Shown piece after piece: positions 11,526 through 23,689 of a stretch of 64,000 nt of DNA. The position numbers and the translations under genes are program-made. Source of the stretch: Myotis daubentonii (lineage: Eukaryota; Chordata; Mammalia; Chiroptera; Vespertilionidae); NCBI RefSeq assembly GCF_963259705.1, contig NC_081849.1:52982093-53046092 (forward strand). Reading direction: 5' to 3'. A model generated the notes under the pieces. It had not been told where the DNA came from. It made no database searches and saw only the letters and a program-made list of their open reading frames with translations. Each line of letters starts with the position of its first letter. The stretch's first letter is position 1.

Positions 11526-11703
11526 TGGACCTATGAACCTGGAGGTCAGGCTTCAATTCTGGTCAGGGCACAAGCCAGGGTTGTAGGCTCGGTCCCCAGT
11601 GGGGGGCATGCTGGAGGCAACCAATCAATGATCCTCTGTCATCATTGATGTTTCTCTCTCCCTCTCCCTTCCCTCTGAAATAAATAAAAAGTATACATAT
11701 ATT
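11526..11703 (+). mobile_element. Ves-type SINE, 5' part degraded
   Basis: From ACCTATGAACCTGGAGGTC onward it follows the Ves body: GGTCAGGGCACAAGCC, CCCCAGTGGGGGGCATGC, CAATCAATGATCC, a CT-rich stretch and AAATAAATAAAAAG. The tRNA A-box region is missing or unrecognisable. Confidence 0.85.
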
Positions 11704-12299
11704 AAAGGTTTTATTGTGAGTCTATGGTGACTGCTTGCTGAGGGAGCATATGAGACTAACTGTGAATGGAACAGTGAAACAGTTCCCGTCCCCTTCTCTA
11801 CGCAGTGCTGTTACAATACCGCTGGCTCGCTCTCAGTTGTAGAGTATAACTTGAAAGGAAGAGGCTTGAAGCCCAGGCCTACGTATGGATAGAAGAGGAT
11901 GAAAACACAAGCAGACATCAAATGAATATCTAATGTAAAGTGGGAAAGCGCAAAAAGAGAAATAATTATTACTTTCAAGTAAATATATAATACATGTTTG
12001 CAATGGTGAGAATGCTTTGTATGTCAACATATATTTTGATTTCACCCTCATCTTTAAATAAGAGTTTAGCACACTGAACATATTTGAATTTCACACTTGG
12101 AAGATATTAATTTCTTTTAACCGGACGTCTAAGTATTACGGATAAAAAGTCTACTGACAGTCTACTTGGCAGGAACATTTTTGTTATATCTGTAAGTCAA
12201 ATTTGCCACTTGCAAGGTTTTCCCTGTGGCTTTAATGAACTGTGGTTTCATTACCTAGTGTCTAGGTGAGATTAGGTCTGACCTTCCACGTTATCTTCC
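11704..12299. other. noncoding stretch, nothing recognised
   Basis: Apparently unique sequence without repeat signature or coding potential. Confidence 0.4.
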
Positions 12300-12940
12300 T
12301 TTGGTCCCATTTTCAGTTTCTACTTGTGAAAACTGTGCTGCCCCATTTATTTTTCTATTTTCTCTTTCTAAAAATTACATTAACTTGATGTTGGAACTTT
12401 TCTCTACCTTCTGTCTCTCCTCCTTTCTCTTCTCTATTTTCTAATTCTCTGTCTTCCTCCCAGGCCATTCTTTAGATATCTCTTCCAGTTTACTAATCTT
12501 ATTTTCAGAAATGTTCATCTGACTACTCACCATAACTCCCCTGACCATGGCTTTATCACTTGTTTGTAGATGGTTCATTACAACTTTAATTTATTTTTTC
12601 CTTATGGTCTCTTTGCCTCATAATTTCCATCTCTCTCATTGAAAATTTCAGGCATACTTAGCTTTAAATTCCTTCAGATTATTTTATTCTCTAGTATTTG
12701 GGCCATAAATATTCTCAGAGATTACATCTGCTGATATTTTCCTGTGTGGTTTGTGATTTTCTACATTGAGTTTATTTTCTGTCTTACCATTCTCCGTGAG
12801 AGGAGGCGATCTGGATTTTAGAGTCTCCTGTAAAGAGCAATTTTGTCTCTGTCTATATGAGACAGTATAGTTTTAATCTGTTCATACAATTTTTATATTG
12901 AAGTCTCAGCTCAGGCCTCTTATACATTAGGAATAATGTA
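12300..12940 (-). repeat. possible ancient L1/HAL1 ORF1-region remnant
   Basis: The T/C-rich plus strand reads like the reverse of an old L1 or HAL1 ORF1 region: CCCAGGCCATTCTTTAGAT, CCAGTTTACTAATCTTATTT, then CATAATTTCCATCTCTCTC. No frame remains open. This is a weak match by pattern only. Confidence 0.33.
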
Positions 12941-14255
12941 GGGCTTGTCTTCTGATTTCAGAGTGAACCTCTCTTAGAGACACCACGTACACTTGTGCAG
13001 ATTGTAGCCTGGACAAGAGAACCCAGCTGAGGGGATACTGGTGGCAGAAACTCAGTGTTGTGTCACTAACCAAGCCATGTGTCCTGGTGTGGGAAGGCAT
13101 TCACCCAGAGAAAGATACATGACTTTTATTCTAATTTGTATAAAGACTATTCTGGGCTAGATTTAGCCCTGTTCCTCATTCACCCACGACCCCAAGAAGA
13201 TATTTAGTTTACTATTGCTTTCCTGGGCTAGCAAATATTGTGTGTTCCAACATATTGAACAAGCGAAATAGCCCTTTGCAGGTGCCAATTTAAAGCAGAA
13301 AGCTAAGTTCCAGCTTGCAACTTGTATAGCCAAGATGTATCTTCATTGACCCCTGCGTGGCCATTTCAATCCCAGCATGCAGTTGTAAGGCCTATATGTT
13401 AGCTGGTACCCTGGTAGTCATTTTCTATCAAATACTACTCACTTCTCTGTCTTGTGTTGCCTCTGGTACTTGAGAATTTAGTTTTCTTACAATTTTTAAA
13501 TTATTTGTTATGTTTATCCAAGATTTCTATTTGTTTGGAAAGGAAAAACTGAAAAAGCAAAATTTTAGTTTTTCCACACTTCAGTGGCTGCTCCTTCTCA
13601 TTCTCTTTCTAGTTAATTATAAAATGTTGACATTATTCTAACTTGGTCCTAATCTATAGGTCTGGATTATTCTGTTGTTATCATTTTTCTATGTGGACAA
13701 ATGATAGGGTTATTGTAATTATTTTGAGGATTCCATTCTTTTAGAGGCTGTGATGATTCTCAGTGCTCACTTGTTTCCTGGGGAGAGGTTGTGCCCCCAA
13801 CAGGAAGGCATGGAGCCTGCAGGTGCATTTTTGGTGATTACCTGAGAGCTCTTTTGCTTAATCATATCTCCTAGAGACATTATAACTTCTAAAGTGTGTT
13901 TCAGCTATTTTACTCTTTCCTTCACATCTAGTATATGTAGTGCTGTTGTGAAAACTATGTTTTCTTTTGCAAAGAAAAGTATTGCAAAAAATACAGAAGT
14001 TTTTAAAAATCAAATACATAAAAATAAATAAATACATAAAGTTTATATCCATCCCTAGGATATAACTATTATTGGCATTTATTGACTATAATTTTTTTCA
14101 ACACTATGCATATATTGAAAGGAATAAATAGATGGATGACATTTTATAAATTTATTATAAATATGATTTAAGGCTGTCTAATGAAATTTAAGTGTGTTTC
14201 AGTTTCAAAGCAAAAACTGAAGAATAATTAAGTCAACCAAAATCATCTCTGAATG
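12941..14255. other. noncoding stretch, nothing recognised
   Basis: Mixed composition, possibly a continuation of the old repeat to its left. No feature can be supported. Confidence 0.35.
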
Positions 14256-14335
14256 GGTTATCTATATCTCTATCTCAATCTCTATCTCTATATCTATACC
14301 TATAATCTATCTATGTCATCTATAATCTATATTTT
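14256..14335. repeat. (TCTATA)n imperfect microsatellite
   Basis: Irregular repeats of TCTATA, TCTATC and CTATAA. Confidence 0.85.
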
Positions 14336-14689
14336 CCAAATACCCATGGAGTGTATCTGTGTACCCATTGAGTAATCTACTCATAGACAGATTTTCTGAA
14401 CTATATTTCACCTGCATTCAGAAAAGGAAGTAGCTGTAGCATCCTCTCATACAAGGGCCTTTAAGCAACTCAGGCTTAAATTTCCAAATAAAACTCTGTT
14501 CTCCACCTGAACCTGCTCTTCCTACAGTCTGCCCATCTCTAAAATAGTAACTTCATCCTGTCAAGTGTCCAGGCCAAAAACCTTTAGGCATCTTTGTCTC
14601 CTTACTTTCCCTCATACTCTAAATTGAAACCATTTGCAAATTCTATCAGTTCCACTTTCTGAATATTCTTTGAATGGATCCCCAAGCTA

Positions 14690-15105
14690 CCAATATGTAG
14701 TCTGACATTGTCTTATGGTGCTGGGCAACAGCAGTCAGCAGAAGCTCCCCGTTACTCGCCATATGAGGCGGGTAAACAACCGATAATCTACGATGTATCG
14801 TGTTGCCAGTGTTTTTTGAATACTGTTTTTTTGTGTTTTTGCATTTCATCATGTTTTCACAATAACTAGATGTGTCTCTTGCTTCTGGTGAGAAGAAGAA
14901 GGCAGCAAATACTCTTGAGAAGAAACTCAAGATAATTGGCTAACTGTAGGCTAATAAAAGTATTCTGAGCATGTTTAAGTTAGGCTAAGCTATGCCATTC
15001 TGTAGGTTAAGTGTATTCAATGCATATTTGACTTACAATATTTTCAATTTACAATGGGTTTATTGGGACATAACCCCATTGTAAGCTGAAGAGCATCTAT
15101 ATAAG
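14690..15105 (+). mobile_element. Tigger-type (pogo/Tc-mariner) DNA transposon remnant
   Basis: The right end reads TTTATTGGGACATAACCCCA then TTGTAAGCTGAAGAGCATCT, typical of a Tigger terminus. The inner part holds TTAAGTTAGGCTAAGCTATG, another hallmark. At about 14871-14940 the plus strand retains a frame resembling the basic N-terminus of a pogo-like transposase (Ser-Gly-Glu-Lys-Lys-Lys, then Leu-Glu-Lys-Lys-Leu-Lys-Ile). The rest of the transposase is absent. This is an old internally deleted copy. Confidence 0.7.
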
Positions 15106-15149
15106 TATACAAAAACTGGTACTCATATGCATAGCAGTCCTGTATGTAA

Positions 15150-15705
15150 ACTAAAAATCGAATTGCATTAAGAGACAAATGGACTAAAAAACTGTGTATG
15201 CTCATACCATGGAATACCAACCAGCAATAAAATATTGACTTATGCAACAATATGTGTGAACCTGAAAATAATTAAGCTGAGTGAAAGGACATAAAAAGAA
15301 TACATAATAGATACATATGTAATACCCTTTGTAATACTTTAAGCAATAAAAATAAATAAATAAATAAATAAAAATAAAATAATCTGATCAGTCCCTGAGA
15401 GTTAACAGGGTCTGGCCTATTAAAAAAAAAAAGAATACATAATAAAAGATTATACCCATATAAAACCACAAAAAGCAACTAGATCCACAGGGATAGAAGA
15501 TCAGTATTGCCCAGGAATGGAGTAGGACAAGGATTGTAGTGAGGCATCAAGAAACTTTTGAGGATGATAAATATGTTCCTTCTTTTGATTATGATGATGC
15601 TTTCCCAGATGTATCCATATATCAAAATTTATCAAATTTTATACTTTAGCTCTGTGCAGTTTTTGTATATCAATTATATTTCAGTAAAGCAGTTAAACAA
15701 AAACT
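15150..15705 (+). repeat. old L1 3' end, interrupted
   Basis: The piece follows the end of L1 ORF2 and 3' UTR: CCATGGAATACCAACCAGCA, GCTGAGTGAAAGGACATAAA, TCAGTATTGCCCAGGAATGG and the end TATTTCAGTAAAGCAGTTAA. It is diverged and is interrupted by the younger insertion at 15310-15427. Confidence 0.7.
15293..15444 (+). mobile_element. 5'-truncated L1 tail with probable 3' transduction
   Basis: Between repeats AAAAAGAATACATAATA (15293-15309 and 15428-15444) lies a 118-bp insert. It holds the last bases of a bat L1 3' UTR (TACATATGTAATACCC to AAGCAATAAAAA), an (AAAT)n tail, then about 42 bp of non-L1 sequence (TAATCTGATCAGTCCC to CTGGCCTATT, roughly 15380-15421) and a second poly-A. Two A-tails inside one duplication are the classic layout of a 3' transduction. 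Confidence 0.8.
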
Positions 15706-16538
15706 GTTTGGGAAAATAGTTATGTTAATTGATGGTTTCTCTTAACTAGGTCTGGGTATTCATCTTCTTAAGGTACACAGATTTACCCTGTATAAAACAC
15801 CAGGAAGAAGAGAGGGGAAGAACTGAAAAATGCAAACTTAAGTTGTGGTGGTAATTAAATTTTTACTCAAGAACTGAAAACAACAGATGGTGAGCAGTCT
15901 ACGCTTACATATGAAAATGGTTTATAAATATTGTGGTGGAGCTTTAGAAAAGCACAATGGCTCTCCTAAGAGTTTTGCATTTCTGCCAAAGGCCCTGATG
16001 AAAACTCTAGAGGGAATTTGGGTAAAATAAATCTACTAAGGGGAATAGATGAAACGGCATCTCATTGTTCTTTTCAGCTGCATGACTCTTACTGCCCACT
16101 GCCATTGAATCATTGGAAGCTACTGTACACTGAGCACAGAGGAAGTCACACTCATCTGAAGGGAATTCAAGGCAGGAAGTGATAAAGGAATGAAAAGGAT
16201 ATACATATGGCACTTAACTTTCTTTTTCTGAACAAATTCTTTCTTTAAAAAAAAAGAGCTGGTGGATATTCACATCTCTATATTTTCAGGACAGTCTTCA
16301 TCTTTAAACTATAATTAGAGGCTAAGGGAATATTTTGGTCTCACAATTTGAAACAAGAAAATTTCTTTTTCCTTTTTTCTTTTGTGGGCACCAGCAAGTT
16401 GACATTTAAAAAAAAATCCCTAGCAATGATGAATAAGGATTTCTTTTTCCAATATTTTATTATTGATATTTGTGGGTATGATGAGATAATTGCCTATTTG
16501 TCTCAAATTATCCTAATGGTATATAATGTTTTGGCAAA
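15706..16538. other. noncoding stretch, nothing recognised
   Basis: Apparently unique sequence, with no coding or repeat signal that I can support. Confidence 0.4.
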
Positions 16539-16793
16539 AGAGATATATAATGAACCCTGACTGGTTTGGCTCAGTGGATAGAGTGTCGGCCTGCGGACTG
16601 AAGGGTCCCAGGTTCGATTCTGGTCAAGGGCATGTACCTTGGTTGTGTGCACATCCCCAGTGGGGGGTGTGCAGTAGGCAGCCGATCAATGTTTCTCTCT
16701 CATCAATGTTTCTAACTCTCTATCCCTTTTTCTTCCTCTCTGTAAAAAAGTCAATAAAATATATTTTTTTTAAAAAGAGAGATATATAATGAA
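16539..16793 (+). mobile_element. Ves SINE with 16-bp target duplication
   Basis: The element (16555-16777) begins CCCTGACTGGTTTGGCTCAG, with A-box TGGCTCAGTGGATAG and B-box GGTTCGATTC, and ends TCAATAAAATATATTTTT. A perfect 16-bp duplication AGAGATATATAATGAA (16539-16554, 16778-16793) flanks it. It is close to the family consensus and so probably young. Confidence 0.97.
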
Positions 16794-18018
16794 AGATTAA
16801 AAACCTGGAACTAGAAGGCAAAGGAACATCAAGAAATCTTCAAATATGTGCTCATGTGTTTGTCTTTACCAAAGATGGGACAATAGTGAAATTATATAAT
16901 AAAGAATGTATATTATAAACAAAGTACATTTTCTGGTGCTCAGTATTATTCTCTATGAAATGTATTCTGGAGGCAAGAATAGTTGGGATAGAATCTTATT
17001 TGAGCATTTATGTACATTCAGAAAGTTTGTGGAGAGAATTAATCTTCCTCCATTATTTATGTGAAAGCCAGTCAAAATATGAAAAAAAGGTCCCTTCATA
17101 CCAATAGCTTATTTTGTGACATTTAGTGCTTTTCTCTAAGGGCAAGACTGTATAGATGAGGTTAAGAACAAGAATTCCAAAAAATGTCTGCAAGTATTTA
17201 TTTTTATTGATTCATTTACAATGTAATAAAGCTTTTAAATATATACATTCAGAATTGTATTTACCTCAAGAAAGTTTGCATGTCATAGCTGTGATTATTT
17301 TGTATTTTATTCAGTTGTGTCTTTTCCTTAGTAACATAATAAGCCACATTTTAATGGAATCCTTTTCCATTCTTTTTTTCAGTGTTTCTTTGATCATTTT
17401 TATTTTTTATAACATTTTCTTTGCATCGAAGAAATTTCTCTGTATTATTCTCATTGTTCACTTTTCATCTCTTAGTTCCACTGCCTCCAAAGATTATTTT
17501 TAATTCTGTTATTGGGTTTTTATTTTATTTTTAAATTAAAAAAAATTTCTAGCTGCTCTTCAGGTTAAAAAATGATAGTGCTAGTGCAACAAATACAACA
17601 TCTATCTGTCTACCTATATTCTTTTCAGTTCTTTTATTTGGAGGAGTATGTGTGAAAATATTCCAATTGAGGTAACTACCATTTTCCTGCTAAAGTGCCA
17701 AGTCCTTTTTGTCTATAATGCAAAACAACAACAACAAAGGATAATGTAAACTGTCTGAAATGACATGTTTTAGTTGAGGACATAAGTACCTCCAGAAGAT
17801 GTAAATGGATTTAAATATATTGCCCAGGGAGATAGATGAGGAAAGAGATATGGAAGCAGGGGAGTCACACATAGAGATAAACATAAATTAGGAGCAAATA
17901 GAAGATTTGAAATAGTTTTAAAGAGAGACCAAGAGATAGAGTAACAGAGAAAGAGAAGCAGAGAGACACAAAGTGATTAAGAGAGATAAACAAAAGATTG
18001 GATGGAAATAAAAAGAGA
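16794..18018. other. AT-rich noncoding stretch
   Basis: There is a 115-codon open frame at 17156-17503, but it is rich in Phe, Ile, Leu and Ser, as random AT-rich DNA would give, and has no recognised domain. No repeats were identified. Confidence 0.4.
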
Positions 18019-19715
18019 ATATGGAAGAACATACCATGCCCATGAATTGCTGGAGTGAACATCATTAAAATATCCATACTACCCAAAGCAATATATAGAT
18101 TCAATGCAATCCCCATTAAAATGCCAACAACATAATTCACAGATCTAGAACAAACTCTCCAAAAATTCATATGGAATAAAAAAAGACCCTGAATAGCTGC
18201 AACAATCCTGAGAAAGAAAAACAAAGTTGGTGGGATCTCAATACCAGATATCAAGCTGTAAAACAAGCCACTGTTCTAAAAAGTAGCTGGTACTGGCACA
18301 AGAACAGACATATGGAACAATGGACCAAAGAAATCAATCCAAGCCATTATGTTCAATTAATATTTGACAAAGGAGGCAAGAGCATACAATGGAGTCAAGA
18401 CAGTCTCTTCAATAAATGGTGCTGGGAAAATTGGACAGATACTTGCAAAAAGATGAAACTAGACCACCAACTTATACCATACACAAAAATAAATTCAAAA
18501 TGGATAAAGGACTTAAATGTAAGATGGGACACCATAAAAATCTTAGAAGAAGCCATAGGCATCAAAATAGCAGACATATGGCGTACCAATATATTTATCA
18601 ATATAGCTCCTAGGGCAATGGAAACTAAGGAGTAAATAAACAAATGGGATTACATCAAAATAAAAAGTGTCTGCACAGCAAAAGAAACCATCAACAAAAC
18701 AACAAGAAAGCCCACTTCATGGGAGAACATATTTGTCAATGTTATCTCTGGTAAGGGTTTAATCTCCAAAATTAACAAGGAACTCATACAATTTAACAAA
18801 AGTAAGATAAACAATCCAATCAAAAATGGGCAAAGGACCTAAATACACCCCTTTTGAAAGAGGACATACAGAATGCCAAGAGACATATGAAAACATGCTC
18901 AAAATCACTACTCATCTGAGAGATGTAAATCAAAACAATAATGAGGTACCATTTCACACTTGTCAGAATGGCTATCATCAACAAATCAACAAGCATCAAG
19001 TGCTGGCGAGGATGTGGAGAAAAAGGAACCCTCGTGCATTGCTGGTGCGAATGCAGACTGATGCAGCCACTGTGGCAAACAGTATGGAGTTTCCTCAAAA
19101 AATTAGAAATGGAACTCCTATTTGACCCAGTGATCCCACTTCTAGGAATATATCCCAAGAAACCAGAAACACCAATCAGAAAGGACATATGCACCCCTAT
19201 GTCCATAACAGCACAATTTTCAATAGCTAAGATTTGGAAACAGCCTAAGTGCCCATCAGCAGATGAGTTGATTAAAAAAATGGTACATCTGCACAATGGA
19301 ATACTATGCTGCTATAAAAAATAGAACTCTTACTATTTGCAACAGCATGGATGGACCTGGAGAGCATTATGCTTAGTGAAATAAACCGGTTAGAGAAAGA
19401 TAAAAATCATGTGATCTCACTCATTTGTGGAATATAATAAACAACATAAACTGATGAACTAAAGTGGATCCAGAGACATAGAAGAATCAAACAGACCATC
19501 CAATGTCAGAGGGAACATGGGTGTGTGTGTGTGTGAGAGATCAACCAAAGGATTGTATGCATGTATATGAGCATAACCCATGGACACAGACAGTAGGGGT
19601 TGAGGGCATGTGCTGAGGTGGTGGGAATGACCAAGGAAAGGTCAATGGGGGAAAAGGGAGATATATGTAATACTTCAAACAATAAAGAATTATTTTTAAA
19701 AAGCATATGGAAGAA
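18019..19715 (+). mobile_element. 5'-truncated L1, ORF2 3' part plus 3' UTR
   Basis: A 1.67-kb L1 (18030-19704) starts inside ORF2 and runs to AATAAAGAATTATTTTTAAA. An 11-bp duplication ATATGGAAGAA flanks it (18019-18029, 19705-19715). The 3' UTR contains a (GT)n run at about 19519-19534 and the GACCATCCAATGTCAGAGGG block. It is the longest L1 in the window. Confidence 0.95.
18030..19323 (+). pseudogene. L1 ORF2p C-terminal remnant
   Basis: Broken frames encode the end of the L1 ORF2 protein, downstream of the reverse transcriptase core. The piece at 18312-18635 has [24 protein letters not shown] residues; that at 18941-19324 includes a Cys-containing stretch and the segment [14 protein letters not shown] near the C-terminus. 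ORF2p normally acts as endonuclease and reverse transcriptase for target-primed insertion; both catalytic domains are absent here. The frame is interrupted at least once (stop at about 18633) and shifts before 18941, so no functional product is expected. Confidence 0.9.
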
Positions 19716-21539
19716 ATATATTATTTTTATTATACTTTGTATTAGATTACAAATTATTGAATATCTGACTATTTTAGCCACTTAATTTTACAAAAATCAT
19801 TACCCAAAATGACAGTATGTGCCTCTATAGTTCCCAAATGAATTTCCTACTTTTAGAAGCCTTCTTAATGGGCAGATCTTTGTTTGAGAAATTGTACAAA
19901 GATCCAGAATATAACATTGTTGGTGAATGTAAGTATACAAAGGAAGAATAATTCACCATATTGTTTACAATATCACACTGCTAGATATTTGAACTGGATG
20001 GGAAAAAGAAACAAATTCTTAGAGTTTAAGGTGTTTTTCCAATTGCTATATAAAACTAAAAAATTTGTTTTTAGCCAATATTTGGAGTTTTAGGGTCTTC
20101 TCAAGAGAGCATTCAGGCTTCATAAATCTTAACTCCCACACTTAAGGAATTGTTCTGTATACATTAAACTTAATGTTTTATCCAATGCATAGAATCAGAT
20201 TTGTTTAAATAGTCCAATGACATAAAAATATTACGTGTGAGTCCATACTTTTCTCTCTAAATCTTCTATAATAAATGAACTGTGACAATTATGTTTCCAA
20301 ATTCTGTTAAGCTTAAAATGTAAAGTTTCACTATTTTTATCTGGACAATACATTTAGGCTTTTTTATTTTACAATACTGAGATAGTATCTGAATGGCCCA
20401 GTGTAACTGTTCACTTAATTTGCCTTGTGAAAAAATACATTTAATATCTCCGATGAAAGCAGCTATATTAAATCAAATGACCTTTCTTCTATTTTCAAAT
20501 GTCATAGTTCATACAATAAATTTCTAAAAATAGCCCCATGCTACTGAATTGCTAGTATATTAAGTGAGCATTTCATTTACCACACTACAGATAAATATAC
20601 ACATAAACCATGTTTTATTTAGGACACTTAACTGGACTGTGAAACATAGTTAAATGAGAAATATTTAATAACCTAATTTCAAAAGGTCAGCTTTCTATTT
20701 TAATTCCTCAGAATACATAAATACTTGACATTGCCAGTATTTAATGAAAACTTTCTTGAATACTATGAATAAACTAATGAATGATCTTGTTACTACATCA
20801 CATTAAAACATCAGCTGTCTCTCATGCAAACTCTGAAATTAGAGTCTGTGGGATGTTAAAAACCTCAAAGATTTTAATTCCTGTTAAAACAATCTTTTTC
20901 TGGCATCTCTATTTTTAGTCTCTCAGTTCAAATCATTCTCCACATTTCTGTAAGTTAAGTCGTTAATTTGATCACTTAAACTCTGAAACAATCTTAACAT
21001 CCAGGAACTGGTCTGATGCTCACAATTGGGTTAATAGTTTCTGCAATTGGACATAAACAATCTCAGACAGCATAAACATGAGACAAGGTCACTCTGAGAC
21101 CATCATAGAGTAATATAAAACAAGGTCACCACACAAGCCACTAAAACCACACAATCTCTGTTTCAGCTACGATGAGTGACTGCTGCTGCTTTACCACGGA
21201 CACCTTTGTCTTTGCTCTAGTCTCTCCTTAGAATTAAGTTTATTGAGATGAGCAATCACAGAATTGCTCCCTCTTTCAGACAGCATCCAATCTACAGTGA
21301 GCTTCTACTTCCGCAAACACTCAAAATTGCCTAACCAATTACCAACCTTATTTTAGATTTTTCCTAACTCCTCTTCCTGAGATGACCGTGGTTCTCCATG
21401 GTTAAGTGTCCCTGCCTCCCCGCATTGTAACAAAACACCTATCTTATCAACTTCGGGCATATTACTGGTGGTCTTTAGAGGAGGACATTGACACTCCTTC
21501 AGGGATTGCTGTCATCTGCATAACTGAATCCATCTAGTC
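19716..21539. other. noncoding stretch, possible LTR-like part at 21060-21500
   Basis: Most of it looks unique and AT-rich. The segment at about 21060-21500 (GGTCACCACACAAGCCACTA, GAATTAAGTTTATTGAGATG, TTCCTGAGATGACCGTGG) has the feel of an LTR or other old interspersed repeat, but I cannot place it. Confidence 0.3.
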
Positions 21540-21670
21540 TTTTCAGTATGGCTTGCAAGATCTTGCATAAACTTGTCTCCTCCTACTTGACAAACTCATT
21601 GGCTGCTACTTTCCTCCACCGGCAACCTGCTCTCCCAATCAACTTTCGTATCCCCCAGATATTCCATGCT
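21540..21670 (+). repeat. possible L2 fragment
   Basis: GGCTTGCAAGATCTTGCATA and CTCCTCCTACTTGACAAACT resemble the L2 3' region. Short and diverged. Confidence 0.4.
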
Positions 21671-21984
21671 CAATATTGATAACAAGAAGGAATAATAACT
21701 ATGGAAGATAAAGGGGGATAGATAGGATAAATAGGAATCCAGATTTTCCATGCAATCTCATTTGAAAGAGGGGAAGGACATTGGGACTTAATAAAGCATG
21801 GCTTCAGCATTATTTTTTTTTTCATAATAGAATCTGAGGAGAGTCAAGTCAGAGCATCTTACAATGCTTGTCTGTATCTTCCATTAAACTCCTATGAACT
21901 TTATGTAAAAAATAAGGCTTTAGGTGGAAAATAATATTATCCTCCACTTAGTTTCCGGCTCTGAAGGCTTTGTGCTCTAGACCA

Positions 21985-22083
21985 ATAATAGCAGGGGCTC
22001 TGAGTGTAGAGCCCAAACATCAGTATTTTTTAGAGTTCCCAGGTAATTTCAGTGTGCAAGCAAGACTGAGAAACACTACTCTA
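21985..22083 (+). repeat. MER5-type hAT fragment
   Basis: CCAAACATCAGTATTTTTTA, CCCAGGTAATTTCAGTGTGC and GACTGAGAAACACTACTCTA match the right end of MER5-like elements. It abuts the SINE at 22091. Confidence 0.7.
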
Positions 22084-22264
22084 AAGAGAACCCTACAGTG
22101 TGGCTGTGTGGCTCAGTCACTGAGCATAGACCTATGTTCCATTCCTGGGTTTCAAGCTCAATCCCCAGTAGGGCTTGTGCAGGAGGCAGCCAATCAGTGA
22201 CTCTCTGTCATCATTGGTGTTTCTATCTCTCTCTCCCTCTGTCTTCCTCTCTCTCTAAAATCAA

Positions 22265-22343
<79 letters not shown>

Positions 22344-22363
22344 CCAGAGAGTATTAAAGAGAA
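22082..22363 (+). mobile_element. Ves-type SINE with expanded GA tail
   Basis: The element (22091-22354) reads TGTGGCTCAGTCACTGAGCA (A box), a diverged B-box region at about 22150-22165, then GGAGGCAGCCAATCAGTGAC and the tail TAAAATCAATAAAAG, which runs into (GA)n. The 9-bp duplication TAAAGAGAA (22082-22090, 22355-22363) encloses SINE and microsatellite together, so the GA array belongs to the insert. Confidence 0.9.
22269..22341. repeat. (GA)n microsatellite in the SINE tail
   Basis: Over 30 GA units with one AAAG interruption near 22311. It lies inside the target duplication of the SINE. Confidence 0.97.
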
Positions 22364-23689
22364 TATTCAGGTTAATGGTTGCTTATGTTAGGGGATGAAT
22401 AAGGGATGCATTGAGAAAGGGACAATCAGAACGTTTTAAGTTGCTTTGTAGAGGTGGGCAATGGTGTGTTCGGTTTTATTAGTCTTATTTTAATTGTCAT
22501 GATTGTGCTTCATATGCTTTCCTTTTGAATGGTGTGGTGATTTAAAATAATTTATAAAATTGAAAGAATACAAACGTGTCTTTTTTTTTAATAATTTACT
22601 TTAAGAGTAGTTGGTCTCAGCCATCATTGATAACATATAATCCCTTAGATGCCACTAGCCCAATACATGCCTTGGACATAAACAACGAAGTTCTCAAAAA
22701 AATCCTTGGCATAACACTAGATGAGCTCTTTTTAATGATAATGTATTAGATAAAGATAAATAAAAATGAATTCCCATAATGAATATCATGGTCTTACAAA
22801 AATTTCCTTATGCAATAAGCTGCATCTCCGCTCCTCTGGAAATGGAAGGAAACTTAACACGTCAGAAATTCAGAAATTCTGCTGTTGCTGACTGGCTCTG
22901 CTGACATAATGCTGGTAAAGGCCTATTTCTCATGCTATCGAAGGCCCTGCTAAGAGACAACTGTGGGTTCCTTCCTTCTTCTACCCACAAGGGACAGACT
23001 CCACGGCTGTTCTTCTGCTGCCGGGCAAAGTCCTGTTAAAAATTTGCAGCTAGCCCTGATGTTGCTGTTATGATCAGAGTCCCTTTTACATCTCACACAA
23101 AGTATTTATCCTCAAAATGGCAGATTGTAGCAGGGAACTTTTTGAGGGATTTTCTGATTCTGTCCAGACTTTGTAAGTAATTGAGATAAATCTAGTGACA
23201 TCAAAGTGATTTTACTTGTTTTGAGAGTGATGCCAGGGAAAACTGCACTTAGAGCAGAAGTTACCACTTATTTATTTAAGTTGCCAGATTATTTCAAATT
23301 GAAGGAAGGCATTTTACAGACTACATATGATTACCATTAGGATGGCAATGCTATTGTTTTTGTTTTGTTTTGTTTTTAATGAGAAAACAATAATAAGGAG
23401 AGAAAATTAACAAGGATATGAAGGAGAGCTGAATGCTATGATTGTCACTCCAGGGTAGAATTGATTGATTGATCTGGCTTGGTGTGTGGATGAGAATAGA
23501 GCTAGATATCAAAGAGGCTAAGATTCTAAGTGAGATGAATTCTGATATACACTCAAATAAAAAAGAAGTCTAAGGTGAAGAGGTTTCTGATAATACTTTA
23601 GAAATCTTTCTTATGAGGATGATAATGGCTATATTGTCTGAATCTCAGTCTGAGGAAATATCACTAAGTAATCCAGGAGTCTTCACAGG
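22364..23689. other. noncoding stretch, partly higher GC
   Basis: The part at about 22810-23110 is less AT-rich and repeat-free to my eye, so it could be conserved unique sequence. No coding frame is supported. Confidence 0.4.

Noticed and set aside
16555..16640. tRNA gene
   Set aside because: A and B boxes belong to the tRNA-derived head of a Ves SINE flanked by a target duplication; no cloverleaf with intact anticodon arm.
17156..17503. 115-codon hydrophobic frame, membrane-protein-like
   Set aside because: Phe/Ile/Leu/Ser-rich translation is expected from T-rich DNA; no promoter, splice or domain evidence.
17865..18266. 133-codon minus-strand frame
   Set aside because: Mostly the antisense of an L1 ORF2 remnant.
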